From Nocardia harenae NBRC 108248 (GTDB lineage: Bacteria; Actinomycetota; Actinomycetes; Mycobacteriales; Mycobacteriaceae), in assembly GCF_001612885.1 (NCBI RefSeq), contig NZ_BDBH01000006.1, positions 186,001 through 250,000 of the forward strand: DNA of 64,000 nucleotides, in the 5' to 3' direction. Below the pieces are notes generated by a model that saw only the letters and a program-made list of their open reading frames with translations, ran no database searches and was not told the DNA's origin. Each line of letters opens with the position of its first letter. The first letter of the stretch is position 1. Positions 41,015-51,426 of the stretch are shown here, piece by piece. Made by a program: the position numbers and the translations under genes.

Positions 41015-41890
41015 GTGTTCGATGCCCACGTCCACATCTTCGACCCGCGGTTCCCGCTGGCCGAGAACGAGGGACACCTGCCGTCCTCCTACACCATCGC
41101 GGATTATCGAAAGCGCATGGCGCGCTTCGACATCAGCGGCGGCGCCGTGGTCAGCGGCTCCTTCCAGGGGACCGACCAGAGTTACCTGAAGGCGGCGCTG
41201 GCCGAGCTCGGCACGGGCTGGGTCGGGGTCACCCGGCTGGACCTGGACGCCTCCGACGAGGAGATCCAGGAGCTGAACAAGGTCGGCGTGCGGGCGCTGC
41301 GGTTCAATCTGAAGCGCGCGGCCGGCGACATCACCCAGCTCACCCGGCAGGCGGTGCGCGCGCACGATATCGCCGGGTGGCACGTCGAGCTGTACATCGA
41401 CGGTCAGATGCTGGCCTCGCTGCAACCCGTCGTCACCAAGCTGCCCGCGCTCTCCGTCGACCACCTCGGCATGTCCGCCGAGGCCGTGCCGTACCTGCTG
41501 GATCTGGTCGACCGCGGCGCCCGCGTGAAGGCCACCGGCTTCGGCCGTGTCCAGATGCGCGTCCCCGACACCCTGCGCCGCATCCACGCCGTGAACCCGC
41601 GGGCGCTCATGTTCGGCACCGACCTGCCGGGCACCCGCGCGGGCCGCCCCTTCCGCGACTCCGACGTCGACCTGCTCTGCGACGTCGTCGGCACCGACAT
41701 GCACGCGGTCCTGGAGGACAACGCCCGCGCCTTCTACAAACTCCCCGCCCGCCGCCGCCCCGCCGGCTCCGACCCACGCCCCGGCCGCTGGCAGGCCGTT
41801 CCCGCGGACCCGCCGACCCTCCCCCTGCGCCGCGATCAGCTCCCCCCGCTCGACCCCAACGCCACGCTCCCGCTGCCGGTCATCGAGTAG
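41015..41890 (+). CDS. Amidohydrolase family protein (COG3618-type TIM barrel)
   Basis: A 291-residue metal-dependent hydrolase. FDAHVHIFDPRFPL at the N terminus carries the HxH metal motif, SVDHLG near residue 148 a further His and MFGTDLPGTR near 202 the essential Asp. These are features of the 2-pyrone-4,6-dicarboxylate lactonase / amidohydrolase 2 family. GTG start is at once the only one that keeps the HxH near the N terminus. The last 40 residues are a proline-rich tail. Substrate unknown. Confidence 0.85.
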   Translation: MFDAHVHIFDPRFPLAENEGHLPSSYTIADYRKRMARFDISGGAVVSGSFQGTDQSYLKAALAELGTGWVGVTRLDLDASDEEIQELNKVGVRALRFNLKRAAGDITQLTRQAVRAHDIAGWHVELYIDGQMLASLQPVVTKLPALSVDHLGMSAEAVPYLLDLVDRGARVKATGFGRVQMRVPDTLRRIHAVNPRALMFGTDLPGTRAGRPFRDSDVDLLCDVVGTDMHAVLEDNARAFYKLPARRRPAGSDPRPGRWQAVPADPPTLPLRRDQLPPLDPNATLPLPVIE

Positions 41891-41936
41891 CCGGCTCCCA
41901 CCGCGCACGCCCCGGTGACCGATCGCGGTGGCCGGC

Positions 41937-42419
41937 TCAGGCCACGAACGCCCCGATCAGCCACACCCCGGTAGCGAGCAGCGCCCCGAACAGCTCGATC
42001 AGAATCGACAGCCCGACGCCCTTCAGCGCGTGCCCCGTCGACCTGCGCGCCTGCTGCTCGTTCGGCAGCCGCTGCAGCTCCGACAGGTACACCCCCAGCA
42101 CGAACCCGAGCACCAGCCCGATCACCGGCACCACGAAGAACCCGATGATCCCCAGCACCGCCCCGATCAGCAACGTCCGATTCGGCACCCCCGCCGCCTT
42201 GATGTTCTTCCCCGGCCAGGTGTACTTCACCACGCCCGAGATCACCAGCAGGACAGTCGCTATCGCCAGGATCGTCCACGCCGTCGCACCGCCGGTGACG
42301 AACGCCCAGACGGCGATCGCTCCGAAGATCAGGATCACGCCCGGCAGGATCGGCACGATGATGCCGATGAGGCCGACCAGGATCACCAGGCCGACAAGGA
42401 CCTCGCCCCATACGCTCAC
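41937..42419 (-). CDS. DUF456 domain-containing membrane protein
   Basis: A 160-residue hydrophobic protein with about five helices, beginning with WGEVLVGLVILVGLIGIIVPILPG, the DUF456 hallmark, and repeated Gly-rich helices (LLIGAVLGIIGFFVVPVIGLVLGF). GTG at 42419 gives the family's normal size; an upstream ATG would add a non-hydrophobic tail. Function unknown. Divergent from the frameshifted toxin gene. Confidence 0.82.
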   Translation of the reverse strand: MSVWGEVLVGLVILVGLIGIIVPILPGVILIFGAIAVWAFVTGGATAWTILAIATVLLVISGVVKYTWPGKNIKAAGVPNRTLLIGAVLGIIGFFVVPVIGLVLGFVLGVYLSELQRLPNEQQARRSTGHALKGVGLSILIELFGALLATGVWLIGAFVA

Positions 42420-42496
42420 GCACGCATTGTCGTCTATGCACGGTTCGGGCGCACCCCGTCGGCTTGGCATCGCATTCCCGGCGCTGCCGATATAAA

Positions 42497-42508
42497 ATTA
42501 TGTATAAT
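42497..42508 (+). promoter_or_regulatory. Palindromic minus-10 region of the toxin-antitoxin locus
   Basis: ATTAT-GT-ATAAT inverted repeat whose right half contains a perfect TATAAT (42503-42508). A start 7 bp later falls on the toxin GTG (42515), implying a leaderless message. The dyad is a likely operator for the XRE antitoxin. Confidence 0.55.
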
Positions 42509-42514
42509 CGTGTC

Positions 42515-42867
42515 GTGACGGAGGCTCCCACACGCAGGCCAGTCGTCTTCATAGGTAGAGCATTGGAGGAGATCCGCGATTTCCCCTGGAAGCCAAGCAC
42601 GATGCCGGGCACCACATCGACCTCGTGCAACAGGGCAAGATCCCGCCGGGCGCGAAGGCGGTGGCCACCATCGGCTCCGGCGTCTGGGAGATCCGCATCG
42701 CCGCGAACGACAGCTGGTTCCGCGTGTTCTATCTCGCCAACCTGGGCGGGAAGGTGTATATCCTTCACGGCTTTCAAAAGAAATCCAACCAGACTCCTCG
42801 GAACGCGGTCGAGACCGGGAGGCGACGCTATCGGATCGCGATCGAGGAGTCCTCGGCACCGGTCTGA
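42515..42867 (+). pseudogene. HigB/RelE-like toxin, interrupted by a minus-1 frameshift
   Basis: Frame 1 from GTG 42515 reads VTEAPTRRPVVFIGRALEEI then RDFP; the rest of the family sequence continues in the minus-1 frame: LEAKHDAGHHIDLVQQG, GVWEIRIAANDSWFRVFYLA and VYILHGFQKKSNQTP. Joined, this is a roughly 117-residue Gp49-like (PF05973) ribosome-dependent nuclease toxin of normal length. The change of frame falls exactly at TTTCCCC (42580-42586), read T TTC CCC in frame 1, a canonical X XXY YYZ slippery heptamer. It may be a dead gene with a lost base, a sequencing error, or a programmed minus-1 shift. The XRE antitoxin follows. Confidence 0.75.
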
Positions 42868-42984
42868 TCCCGACTCCTTCGCTTCCACGCCAACTGCATA
42901 TGAACCACCCATCCCGCACCGCGCTCCGGTCATCGGTAGCGGGTCTTCCAACCGCTACGAGGCCGGTCCGGCCCCGTCGTAAGG

Positions 42985-43377
42985 GTGAGGCTTTATCCCA
43001 TGACGCAACACGACGAGAACACGACTCAGGAGTACACATCCGTCTTCGACGCCTTGGCGGATACCCCCGCCGAGGCCGACAACCTGCGGGTGCGGTCGCA
43101 TCTGATGAGCGCCATCAGTGACCGCATCGACGAGTTCGACTGGTCGCAGCGGGTGGCCGCCGACAACCTCGGCGTGACGCAGCCGAGAATCTCCGACCTC
43201 AAGAACGGCAAACTCAGCCGCTTCTCGATCGATACCCTGGTCAACCTGGCGAAGAAGGTCGGGCTGCACGTCAAGGTGGAACTCGTACCGGCCGATGGCC
43301 CATCTGGATCGGTGGAGGTTTCGTCGAGAGCGGATATCGCGGCACCGGTAGCGAGACCCGAGCACGTGTGCCGGTAG
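42985..43377 (+). CDS. XRE-family antitoxin (HigA-like)
   Basis: A protein of 130 residues from GTG 42985, or 125 from ATG 43000 (MTQHDENTTQEY). The helix-turn-helix covers about residues 55-90: WSQRVAADNLGVTQPRISDLKNGKLSRFSIDTLVNLAKKVG, which is the HTH_37-type antitoxin fold found next to Gp49-like toxins. It lies 117 bp after the toxin, so it may have its own start signal. The C-terminal 30 residues are low-complexity. An intact antitoxin beside a broken toxin is a common end state. Confidence 0.85.
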   Translation: MRLYPMTQHDENTTQEYTSVFDALADTPAEADNLRVRSHLMSAISDRIDEFDWSQRVAADNLGVTQPRISDLKNGKLSRFSIDTLVNLAKKVGLHVKVELVPADGPSGSVEVSSRADIAAPVARPEHVCR

Positions 43378-43476
43378 CCGCGCCGCCTGTGCCCACACGC
43401 TGGGGCACGTAGACCTCCCGCCCCTTGTTGTCATACTGTCAATACGAACGGCTGCGACGACGAACCGAGGTAGGGC

Positions 43477-44574
43477 GTGAGCACAGGAACCACCGGCAAG
43501 CAGGGCCCGCTCGCGGGCATCAAGGTGATCGAACTGGCCGGGATCGGCCCCGGCCCGCACGCGGCACTGCTGCTCGCCGACCTCGGCGCCGACGTGGTGC
43601 GCGTGCAGCGCCCCAATCTGCTGCCCGGGCACATGGATCGTCCGCAGTGGCGCGGCCGCACCATCGTGGAGGCCAACCTCAAGGATCCGGCCGAGATCGA
43701 GAAGGTGCTGGCGCTGGTCGAGAAGGCCGACGTCCTGATCGAGGGCTTCCGCCCCGGCGTCACCGAGCGCATGGGGCTGGGCCCGGACGTGGTGCTGGAG
43801 CGCAACCCGCGCGTGGTCTACGGCCGGATGACCGGCTGGGGCCAGCACGGCCCGCTCGCCGACCGCGCGGGGCACGACATCAACTACATCTCCATCACCG
43901 GCGTCCTGCACGCCATCGGCCGCAAGGGCGAGCGCCCGGTGCCGCCGCTGAACCTGGCGGGCGACTTCGGCGGCGGCTCGATGTACCTGGTCTTCGGCAT
44001 TCTCGCCGCGCTGGTGGAGCGGCAGAGCTCCGGCAAGGGCCAGGTCATCGACGCGGCCATGGTGGACGGCGCGATCTCGCTCTCGCACATGATGTGGGGT
44101 ATGCGCGGCGTCGGGGTGTGGTCCGAGGAGCGCGGCACCAACCTGCTCGACACCGGCATGGCGTTCTACGACACCTACGAGACCTCCGACGGCAAGTACA
44201 TGGCCGTCGGCGCGATCGAGCCGCAGTTCTACGCCGAGCTGCTGAAGGGGCTGGAGCTCGACCCCGCCGGGCTCCCGCAGCAGATCGACCCGAACGCGCA
44301 GGACGAGCTGAAGAAGCTCTTCACCGAGAAGTTCAAGTCCAAGACCAGGGACGAGTGGGCCGCGATCTTCGAGGGCACCGACGCCTGCACCAGCCCGGTG
44401 CTCACCTTCAGCGAGGCCGAGCGGAACCCGCACCTGGTGGCGCGGAACAGCCTGGTCGACATCGACGGGGTGGTGCAGCACGCGCCCGCGCCGCGGTTCT
44501 CGCGGACGCCGCCCGAGGTGCCGAGCGCGCCGCCCACCGAGGCGACGCCGATCGACAAGGTCTGGGCGGAGTAG
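43477..44574 (+). CDS. mcr: Alpha-methylacyl-CoA racemase (CoA-transferase family III)
   Basis: A 365-residue family III enzyme. The racemase residues are recognisable: His in GWGQHGPLA near 128, Asp in AGHDINYIS near 132-135 and Glu in [12 protein letters not shown] near 248, matching M. tuberculosis MCR. It inverts the 2-methyl centre of branched acyl-CoAs such as pristanoyl-CoA so that they can enter beta-oxidation. Start is GTG. A strong terminator follows. Chemically it belongs to branched-chain lipid breakdown, like the operon at 1-10 kb, but is not linked to it. Confidence 0.93.
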   Translation: MSTGTTGKQGPLAGIKVIELAGIGPGPHAALLLADLGADVVRVQRPNLLPGHMDRPQWRGRTIVEANLKDPAEIEKVLALVEKADVLIEGFRPGVTERMGLGPDVVLERNPRVVYGRMTGWGQHGPLADRAGHDINYISITGVLHAIGRKGERPVPPLNLAGDFGGGSMYLVFGILAALVERQSSGKGQVIDAAMVDGAISLSHMMWGMRGVGVWSEERGTNLLDTGMAFYDTYETSDGKYMAVGAIEPQFYAELLKGLELDPAGLPQQIDPNAQDELKKLFTEKFKSKTRDEWAAIFEGTDACTSPVLTFSEAERNPHLVARNSLVDIDGVVQHAPAPRFSRTPPEVPSAPPTEATPIDKVWAE

Positions 44575-44583
44575 TCCGGCTCG

Positions 44584-44622
44584 CCGGTGGCGCGGAGTCG
44601 TCCGCGCCACCGGGAAGTTTTT
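44584..44622 (+). terminator. Intrinsic terminator after the racemase gene
   Basis: Perfect 13-bp stem CCGGTGGCGCGGA / TCCGCGCCACCGG with a GTCG loop, followed by GAAGTTTTT. It sits 10 bp after the stop codon; the best-formed terminator in the window. Confidence 0.85.
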
Positions 44623-44661
44623 CCACTGTGGCACAGGCGAATACGCACGCGCTCCACCCGC

Positions 44662-44838
44662 GTGGGCACCTTCGTTCGGGAGACCGAGCTGGATCGGCTC
44701 GCCGGTTGGATCCCGCCGGATGTGCCCAGCAGAAAGCTGATCTCGAAAATCCGTTCCTGGTGTTCCACGACGAGCTCGCGTTGGGGCCTCCTGATCTTTA
44801 TCGTCATCGTTCTGAAGCCCTGGTGGAAAGGTGAGTAA
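44662..44838 (+). CDS. Possible small membrane peptide (uncertain)
   Basis: A 58-codon frame starting GTG, ending in a hydrophobic segment (WGLLIFIVIVLKPWWKGE). It is the only gene-like content of the 44575-44841 gap apart from the terminator. No ribosome site is visible, so it may be chance. Confidence 0.2.
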   Translation: MGTFVRETELDRLAGWIPPDVPSRKLISKIRSWCSTTSSRWGLLIFIVIVLKPWWKGE

Positions 44839-44841
44839 CCC

Positions 44842-46335
44842 TCAATAGGTGAGCGGCTGCAGAGGGTCGGCGGCGCGCGGAGTGAGGGCCTCGTAGGCGC
44901 TCGCGATCGACTTGACCGCCAGCCGCAGGTCCGCCTCCCGGTGCGTGTAGGGCAGGCGCAGGAAGCGCTCGAAGGCGCCCTGGACGCCGAAGCGCGGGCC
45001 TGCGGTGAGCAGGACGCCGTGGTTCGGGGCGGTGGCGGCGAGGGCGGTGGAGACCGGCGCGGGGAGCTGCGCCCACACCGACATCCCCCCGGTGCTCGGC
45101 GCGACCTTCCAGTCCGGAAGCTCCTCGGCGATCGCCTCCAGCAGCGCCGCCCGCTGGGCTCGGAGGTGACTCCGGCGCCGGTCGAGCAAGACATCGGAGA
45201 TGCCCAGGAGGTGCACGAGGGCGAGCTGATCCATGACGGGGGTGCCGAGATCGACGGTGGAGCGGATGCCCAGCAGCTTGGTGATGAGCGCCTGATTGGT
45301 GCGGATCCAGCCGACCCGCAGGCCGCCCCAGAACGACTTCGAGGCCGAGCCGATGGTGATGATCTCCGACCCCTTCGCGAAAGCGGCTGCGGGGGGCGGG
45401 GGTGCGGAGTCGCCGAGGTCCAGCTCGCCCATGGATTCGTCGACGACGACGGTCATGCGGGTCTCCCTGGCGATGGCGGCGAGTTCGGCGCGGCCCTCGG
45501 CGTCCATGCGCATGCCGGTGGGGTTGTTGAAGTCCGGGATCAGGTAGGCGAGGGTGGCGGCGGTTTGCCGTGCGGCGCTGCGGATTCCGTCGAGGTCCCA
45601 AGCCTCGCCCGGCTCGTCGGGGCGGAGCGGGACGGGGACGGGGCGAGCGCCGACGTCGCGAATGGCCTCGATGCCGTTGGGGTAGGTGGGGTGGTCGATG
45701 AGCACCCGCGCCGCGGGCGAGGTGAGGACGTTGAGCAGCAGGCGGAGGCCGTGCTGAGCGCCGAGCGTGACCAGGATCTGGTCGGGGCCGGTGGGGAGGC
45801 CGCGCTCGGTGTAGCGGCGGGCGATGGCCTCGCGCAGCGCGAGCACGCCGACCGGGTCCATGCCGTGGGTGCCGAGGAAGGACGGGATGCCCTCGAGGGC
45901 GGCGGCGTAGGCCTCGCGCATCTCCGGCGGGGCGGTCATGGCGGCGTAGGTGAGGTCGATGGTGGGCTGCTCGGGCTGGGTCATCATGGCGAGGATGCTG
46001 CGGGAGGGTTTGCTGCCGTCGTGCTGGACGGCGGCGGGCAGCGCGACGGTGCTGCGCGAACCCTGCCTGCTGATCAGGTAGCCGTGCTCGCGGAGCAGCG
46101 CGTACGTGGAGGTGATCGTGGTGCGGCTGACGCCGAGCGTGGTCGCCAGGTCGCGTTCGCTGGGCAGCGCGACGCCGAGCGGGGCGCGGCCGTCGTGGAT
46201 GAGCAGCCGGATGCCCTCGGCCAGAGCCAGGTAGGCGGGGCGGGAACCGCGTTTGCCCTCGGTGTCGTCGCCCGCGCTGCGCCAGTTGCCCAGGTCGCGG
46301 GTGAGGCTTGCCGCGCCGATCACTCTTGTCGCCAT
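44842..46335 (-). CDS. MocR-type regulator (GntR HTH fused to aminotransferase domain)
   Basis: A 497-residue MocR protein. Residues 30-100 are a GntR winged helix (LPSERDLATTLGVSRTTITSTYALLREHGYL). Residues 125-490 are a fold-type I aminotransferase with YLIPDFNNPTG near 265 and the PLP lysine in IGSASKSFWGGLRVGW near 330. MocR proteins use PLP or amino acids as effectors and usually control a nearby gene. The divergent small membrane gene and two direct repeats in the 62-bp gap suggest that target. Confidence 0.93.
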   Translation of the reverse strand: MATRVIGAASLTRDLGNWRSAGDDTEGKRGSRPAYLALAEGIRLLIHDGRAPLGVALPSERDLATTLGVSRTTITSTYALLREHGYLISRQGSRSTVALPAAVQHDGSKPSRSILAMMTQPEQPTIDLTYAAMTAPPEMREAYAAALEGIPSFLGTHGMDPVGVLALREAIARRYTERGLPTGPDQILVTLGAQHGLRLLLNVLTSPAARVLIDHPTYPNGIEAIRDVGARPVPVPLRPDEPGEAWDLDGIRSAARQTAATLAYLIPDFNNPTGMRMDAEGRAELAAIARETRMTVVVDESMGELDLGDSAPPPPAAAFAKGSEIITIGSASKSFWGGLRVGWIRTNQALITKLLGIRSTVDLGTPVMDQLALVHLLGISDVLLDRRRSHLRAQRAALLEAIAEELPDWKVAPSTGGMSVWAQLPAPVSTALAATAPNHGVLLTAGPRFGVQGAFERFLRLPYTHREADLRLAVKSIASAYEALTPRAADPLQPLTY

Positions 46336-46337
46336 GG

Positions 46338-46379
46338 AGTCCAGTATTCGGTAAGTGGCTATGTATCGGCAAGTCCAGT
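46338..46379. promoter_or_regulatory. Direct repeats AGTCCAGT, probable MocR operator
   Basis: AGTCCAGT at 46338-46345 and again at 46372-46379, 34 bp apart (about three helical turns), in the divergent gap between the MocR gene and a small membrane gene. A second looser pair (TTCGGTAAGT, ATCGGCAAGT) lies between and beside them. MocR dimers usually bind direct repeats of this spacing. Confidence 0.5.
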
Positions 46380-46397
46380 TGGCGCATTCTCATTCTC

Positions 46398-46646
46398 ATG
46401 ACCGCACTTATCACCCTCTTCGCATTGGTCGGCTTCGGGTTGCTGGCCTACTACTACGCTCCGAGAGACGGCGAACCGCCCTGGTACCCGGAGCGCTTCC
46501 GTTCGTTCCCGGGGAACGATCCCGGGCCGTCCTCCTACGATCTGCACCGGCAGCTGGCCGATCTGGCTGCGCTGCGGGCCAGGAGGGAGGAGCAGTCCAG
46601 TTCGGCCGAGCGAACCGAAAGGTCCACTCGACGGGAAGTGGCCTGA
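46398..46646 (+). CDS. Small single-pass membrane protein
   Basis: An 82-residue protein from ATG 46398: one hydrophobic helix at the start (LITLFALVGFGLLAYYY) followed by a charged, Pro-rich then Arg/Glu-rich soluble tail (WYPERFRSFPGND, LADLAALRARREEQ). No Shine-Dalgarno is seen, so the message may be leaderless. Divergent from MocR. I do not recognise it; it is not the YczE protein that often accompanies MocR genes. Confidence 0.5.
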   Translation: MTALITLFALVGFGLLAYYYAPRDGEPPWYPERFRSFPGNDPGPSSYDLHRQLADLAALRARREEQSSSAERTERSTRREVA

Positions 46647-46702
46647 TTTCCTTCGGGCCGGTACGCGCCGAATGTGTCGGTGCGTACCGGCAGACTGGGG
46701 CC

Positions 46703-47236
46703 ATGGGGACCGTCGTCTTCGATACCGAGCTGGGTGCGTGCGCGCTCAGCTGGCGTGGTGCCGCGGTGACCGGGTTCGCGCTGCCGGAGTCCGATCCGGA
46801 GTTGCTGCGGGCCCGGTTCACCGAGCGCGATGGCGTGCCGCCGGTGCGCGAGGCCCCGGCCGGGGAGATCGCGGACGCGGTCACCGCTATCCGCGGCCAT
46901 CTCGCCGGGGAGCTGGATGATCTGCGGTGGATCGCGCTTGACCTCTCCGGGGTTCCGCAGTTTCATCGGGAGATCTATCGGATCATCCGAGAGGTGGGGC
47001 CGGGGCGGACCATCGGGTACGGGGAGGTCGCGGCGCTGGCGGGGGCGCCTCGTGGGGCGCAGGCCGTGGGGCGGGCGATGGGGCGGAATCCGATTCCGTT
47101 GATCATCCCGTGTCATCGAGTGCTCGCCGCCGACTATGCGCTGCACGGGTTTTCGGCGCCGGGCGGGATCGCTACCAAGCAGCGGATGCTCGCTGTCGAG
47201 CGGACGTCGGGGTTCGGGGAGCCGACGCTGTTCTAG
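46703..47236 (+). CDS. Methylated-DNA--[protein]-cysteine S-methyltransferase (MGMT/Ogt)
   Basis: A 177-residue suicide DNA repair protein that removes alkyl groups from O6-guanine. The acceptor Cys is in IPCHRVLAADYALHGFS near residue 135, the helix-turn-helix Arg region is RTIGYGEVAALAG near 100, and the Asn hinge is in RNPIPLIIPCHR. ATG at 46703 gives normal Ogt size. Confidence 0.93.
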   Translation: MGTVVFDTELGACALSWRGAAVTGFALPESDPELLRARFTERDGVPPVREAPAGEIADAVTAIRGHLAGELDDLRWIALDLSGVPQFHREIYRIIREVGPGRTIGYGEVAALAGAPRGAQAVGRAMGRNPIPLIIPCHRVLAADYALHGFSAPGGIATKQRMLAVERTSGFGEPTLF

Positions 47237-47732
47237 GCGCCGCGGAACTCGATGTGGACGATCCTGGTGTTCTCGTCCCGGCCGTAGACGGTGACCTCGC
47301 GAATCATCAGCCTTCCCGACGACGAGGTGAACCAGCCTCCTGCCCCACCGCCACCCGATCCGACGATCCGGTGCCCGCGTCGGGCGAGCAGGACGGCGTA
47401 CACGGATCGAGCGCGTGTGGAAATCGAGAGCGCTCGAGCATGAGGGCCAGGCCGGCCGCCGACGTCCGCACCGTGATCCGGTACGCCCGATCCCGGGTGA
47501 TCTCGCGTTCGACGCGCAGCACGGTGGAGTCGGGCGGGAGAACCCGGTCGCCGTACTCGATCGCCTCCCGCGTGAATTCCGGGCTGGTCGACACCGTGAC
47601 ATCCGGGACCATCGCCCGATCGGCTACGTGGTAAAGCACCCGCTGGTTCACCCACAGTGCGAGCCCGGCCGACAGGCACAGGACGAGGAGCAGCGCCGCC
47701 CATCGGCCGATCCTGGTGAACGCCGAGGTCAA
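47233..47732 (-). pseudogene. Membrane-anchored protein, apparently frameshifted
   Basis: From TTG 47732 (overlapping the lipoprotein stop as TTGA) a frame reads LTSAFTRIGRWAALLLVLCL, one helix, then DVTVSTSPEFTREAIEYG and ITVRTSAAGLALMLERS, and stops at 47307 after a Ser/Arg-rich tail. An adjoining frame continues with natural-looking sequence, GGWFTSSSGRLMIREVTVYG and RIVHIEFRGA, and stops at 47233. The switch would lie around 47330-47430. The joined protein would be about 165 residues with an outer domain. Either the gene is broken or the shorter product (141 residues) is real. Not recognised as a family. Confidence 0.5.
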
Positions 47733-48007
47733 GGCAGTGGGTGCTCGCGGTAGAAGAGGCAGGGGTCGCCGGTGAGGGTGCCGTCCTGGCAGGCGAAGTA
47801 GGTCTGCAGGCAGGAGTTGGTGGTGCAGCCGAGCTGGAGTAGTTGCTCGCGGATGCGAAGGTTGCGGTCCTGAGGCGATTCGGACGGGGCCGGGGGTTCG
47901 GTTGTCACCGTGACGGCGCTCTCCTGGGTGCCGCAGCCGAGTAGGAGGAGCGCGGACGCCAGCAGCGGAAGCGTCCACCGGCCGAATGTTCGTAGCGATG
48001 CGTCCAT
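47729..48007 (-). CDS. Small lipoprotein
   Basis: A 92-residue exported protein. Signal peptide RTFGRWTLPLLASALLLLGC ends in a lipobox with Cys22. The mature part has four further Cys (CTTNSCLQTYFACQ, DPCLFY), probably two disulfides. ATG at 48007 is chosen for the signal peptide. Function unknown. Its stop overlaps the TTG of the next membrane protein, so both work together or at least are co-translated. Confidence 0.72.
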   Translation of the reverse strand: MDASLRTFGRWTLPLLASALLLLGCGTQESAVTVTTEPPAPSESPQDRNLRIREQLLQLGCTTNSCLQTYFACQDGTLTGDPCLFYREHPLP

Positions 48008-48041
48008 GTCCCTCCCTCCGGTGTGGGAATACACCGTAGCG

Positions 48042-48275
48042 CTAAGTTCCAGGACCGAGAACCTTTCCCAGATCCGTCACCTGCAGATAGCCGCGAATAC
48101 GTTCCCCGAACCGAGGAGCGGACGCCGCGCGGAGGGCCTCGGGTAGTGGCTTGCCCCTACGGGGCACCCAATAGCGCAGTTGCTCCTCCATCACCTGCCG
48201 CACCAGCTGCGGTGCGGAATCATCGACGAGCTCGAAGAAGTCGTCGGCACCGTAGACCTCGTACGTCACATACAT
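48042..48275 (-). CDS. Conserved hypothetical protein, small
   Basis: A 77-residue acidic-to-basic soluble protein starting MYVTYEVYGADDFFELVDD. The strongly protein-like N terminus (strand, then helix APQLVRQVMEEQLRYWVPRRG) argues it is real. I do not recognise a family. It lies 35 bp downstream of purA on the same strand. Confidence 0.55.
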   Translation of the reverse strand: MYVTYEVYGADDFFELVDDSAPQLVRQVMEEQLRYWVPRRGKPLPEALRAASAPRFGERIRGYLQVTDLGKVLGPGT

Positions 48276-48310
48276 GTGCAACAAGCGTGCGGTCAGGGGT
48301 GGAACGGCAC

Positions 48311-51246
<2,936 letters not shown>

Positions 51247-51254
51247 GGGCGGGC

Positions 51255-51283
51255 CGCCCGGCTCACCGGGGAGGAGCCGGGCG
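51255..51283 (+). terminator. Hairpin after the site-2 protease gene
   Basis: 10-bp perfect stem CGCCCGGCTC / GAGCCGGGCG with a 9-nt loop, 8 bp past the stop. Confidence 0.6.
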
Positions 51284-51344
51284 ACCCTGTTCGGCCGGCG
51301 GGATCCCACCGAGGTGGGAGCGCGGCCCCGCCGTCCGAAGTTTC

Positions 51345-51372
51345 GGGCCGAGCACCCCTCGTGGCTCGGCCC
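51345..51372. terminator. Second hairpin in the convergent gap
   Basis: GGGCCGAGC / GCTCGGCCC stem with a 10-nt loop, between the convergent protease and FUSC genes. It may serve the minus-strand FUSC transcript; it ends 54 bp past that stop. Confidence 0.5.
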
Positions 51373-51426
51373 TACCAGAACGTTAGGGATTCGGCGCCGC
51401 CGGGACGCGAGTAGCGCACTACTCGA

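Noticed and set aside
42464-42982. Single 172-residue protein over the toxin region
   Set aside because: Only its first 40 codons after the GTG resemble the toxin; beyond the heptamer the family sequence is in another frame.
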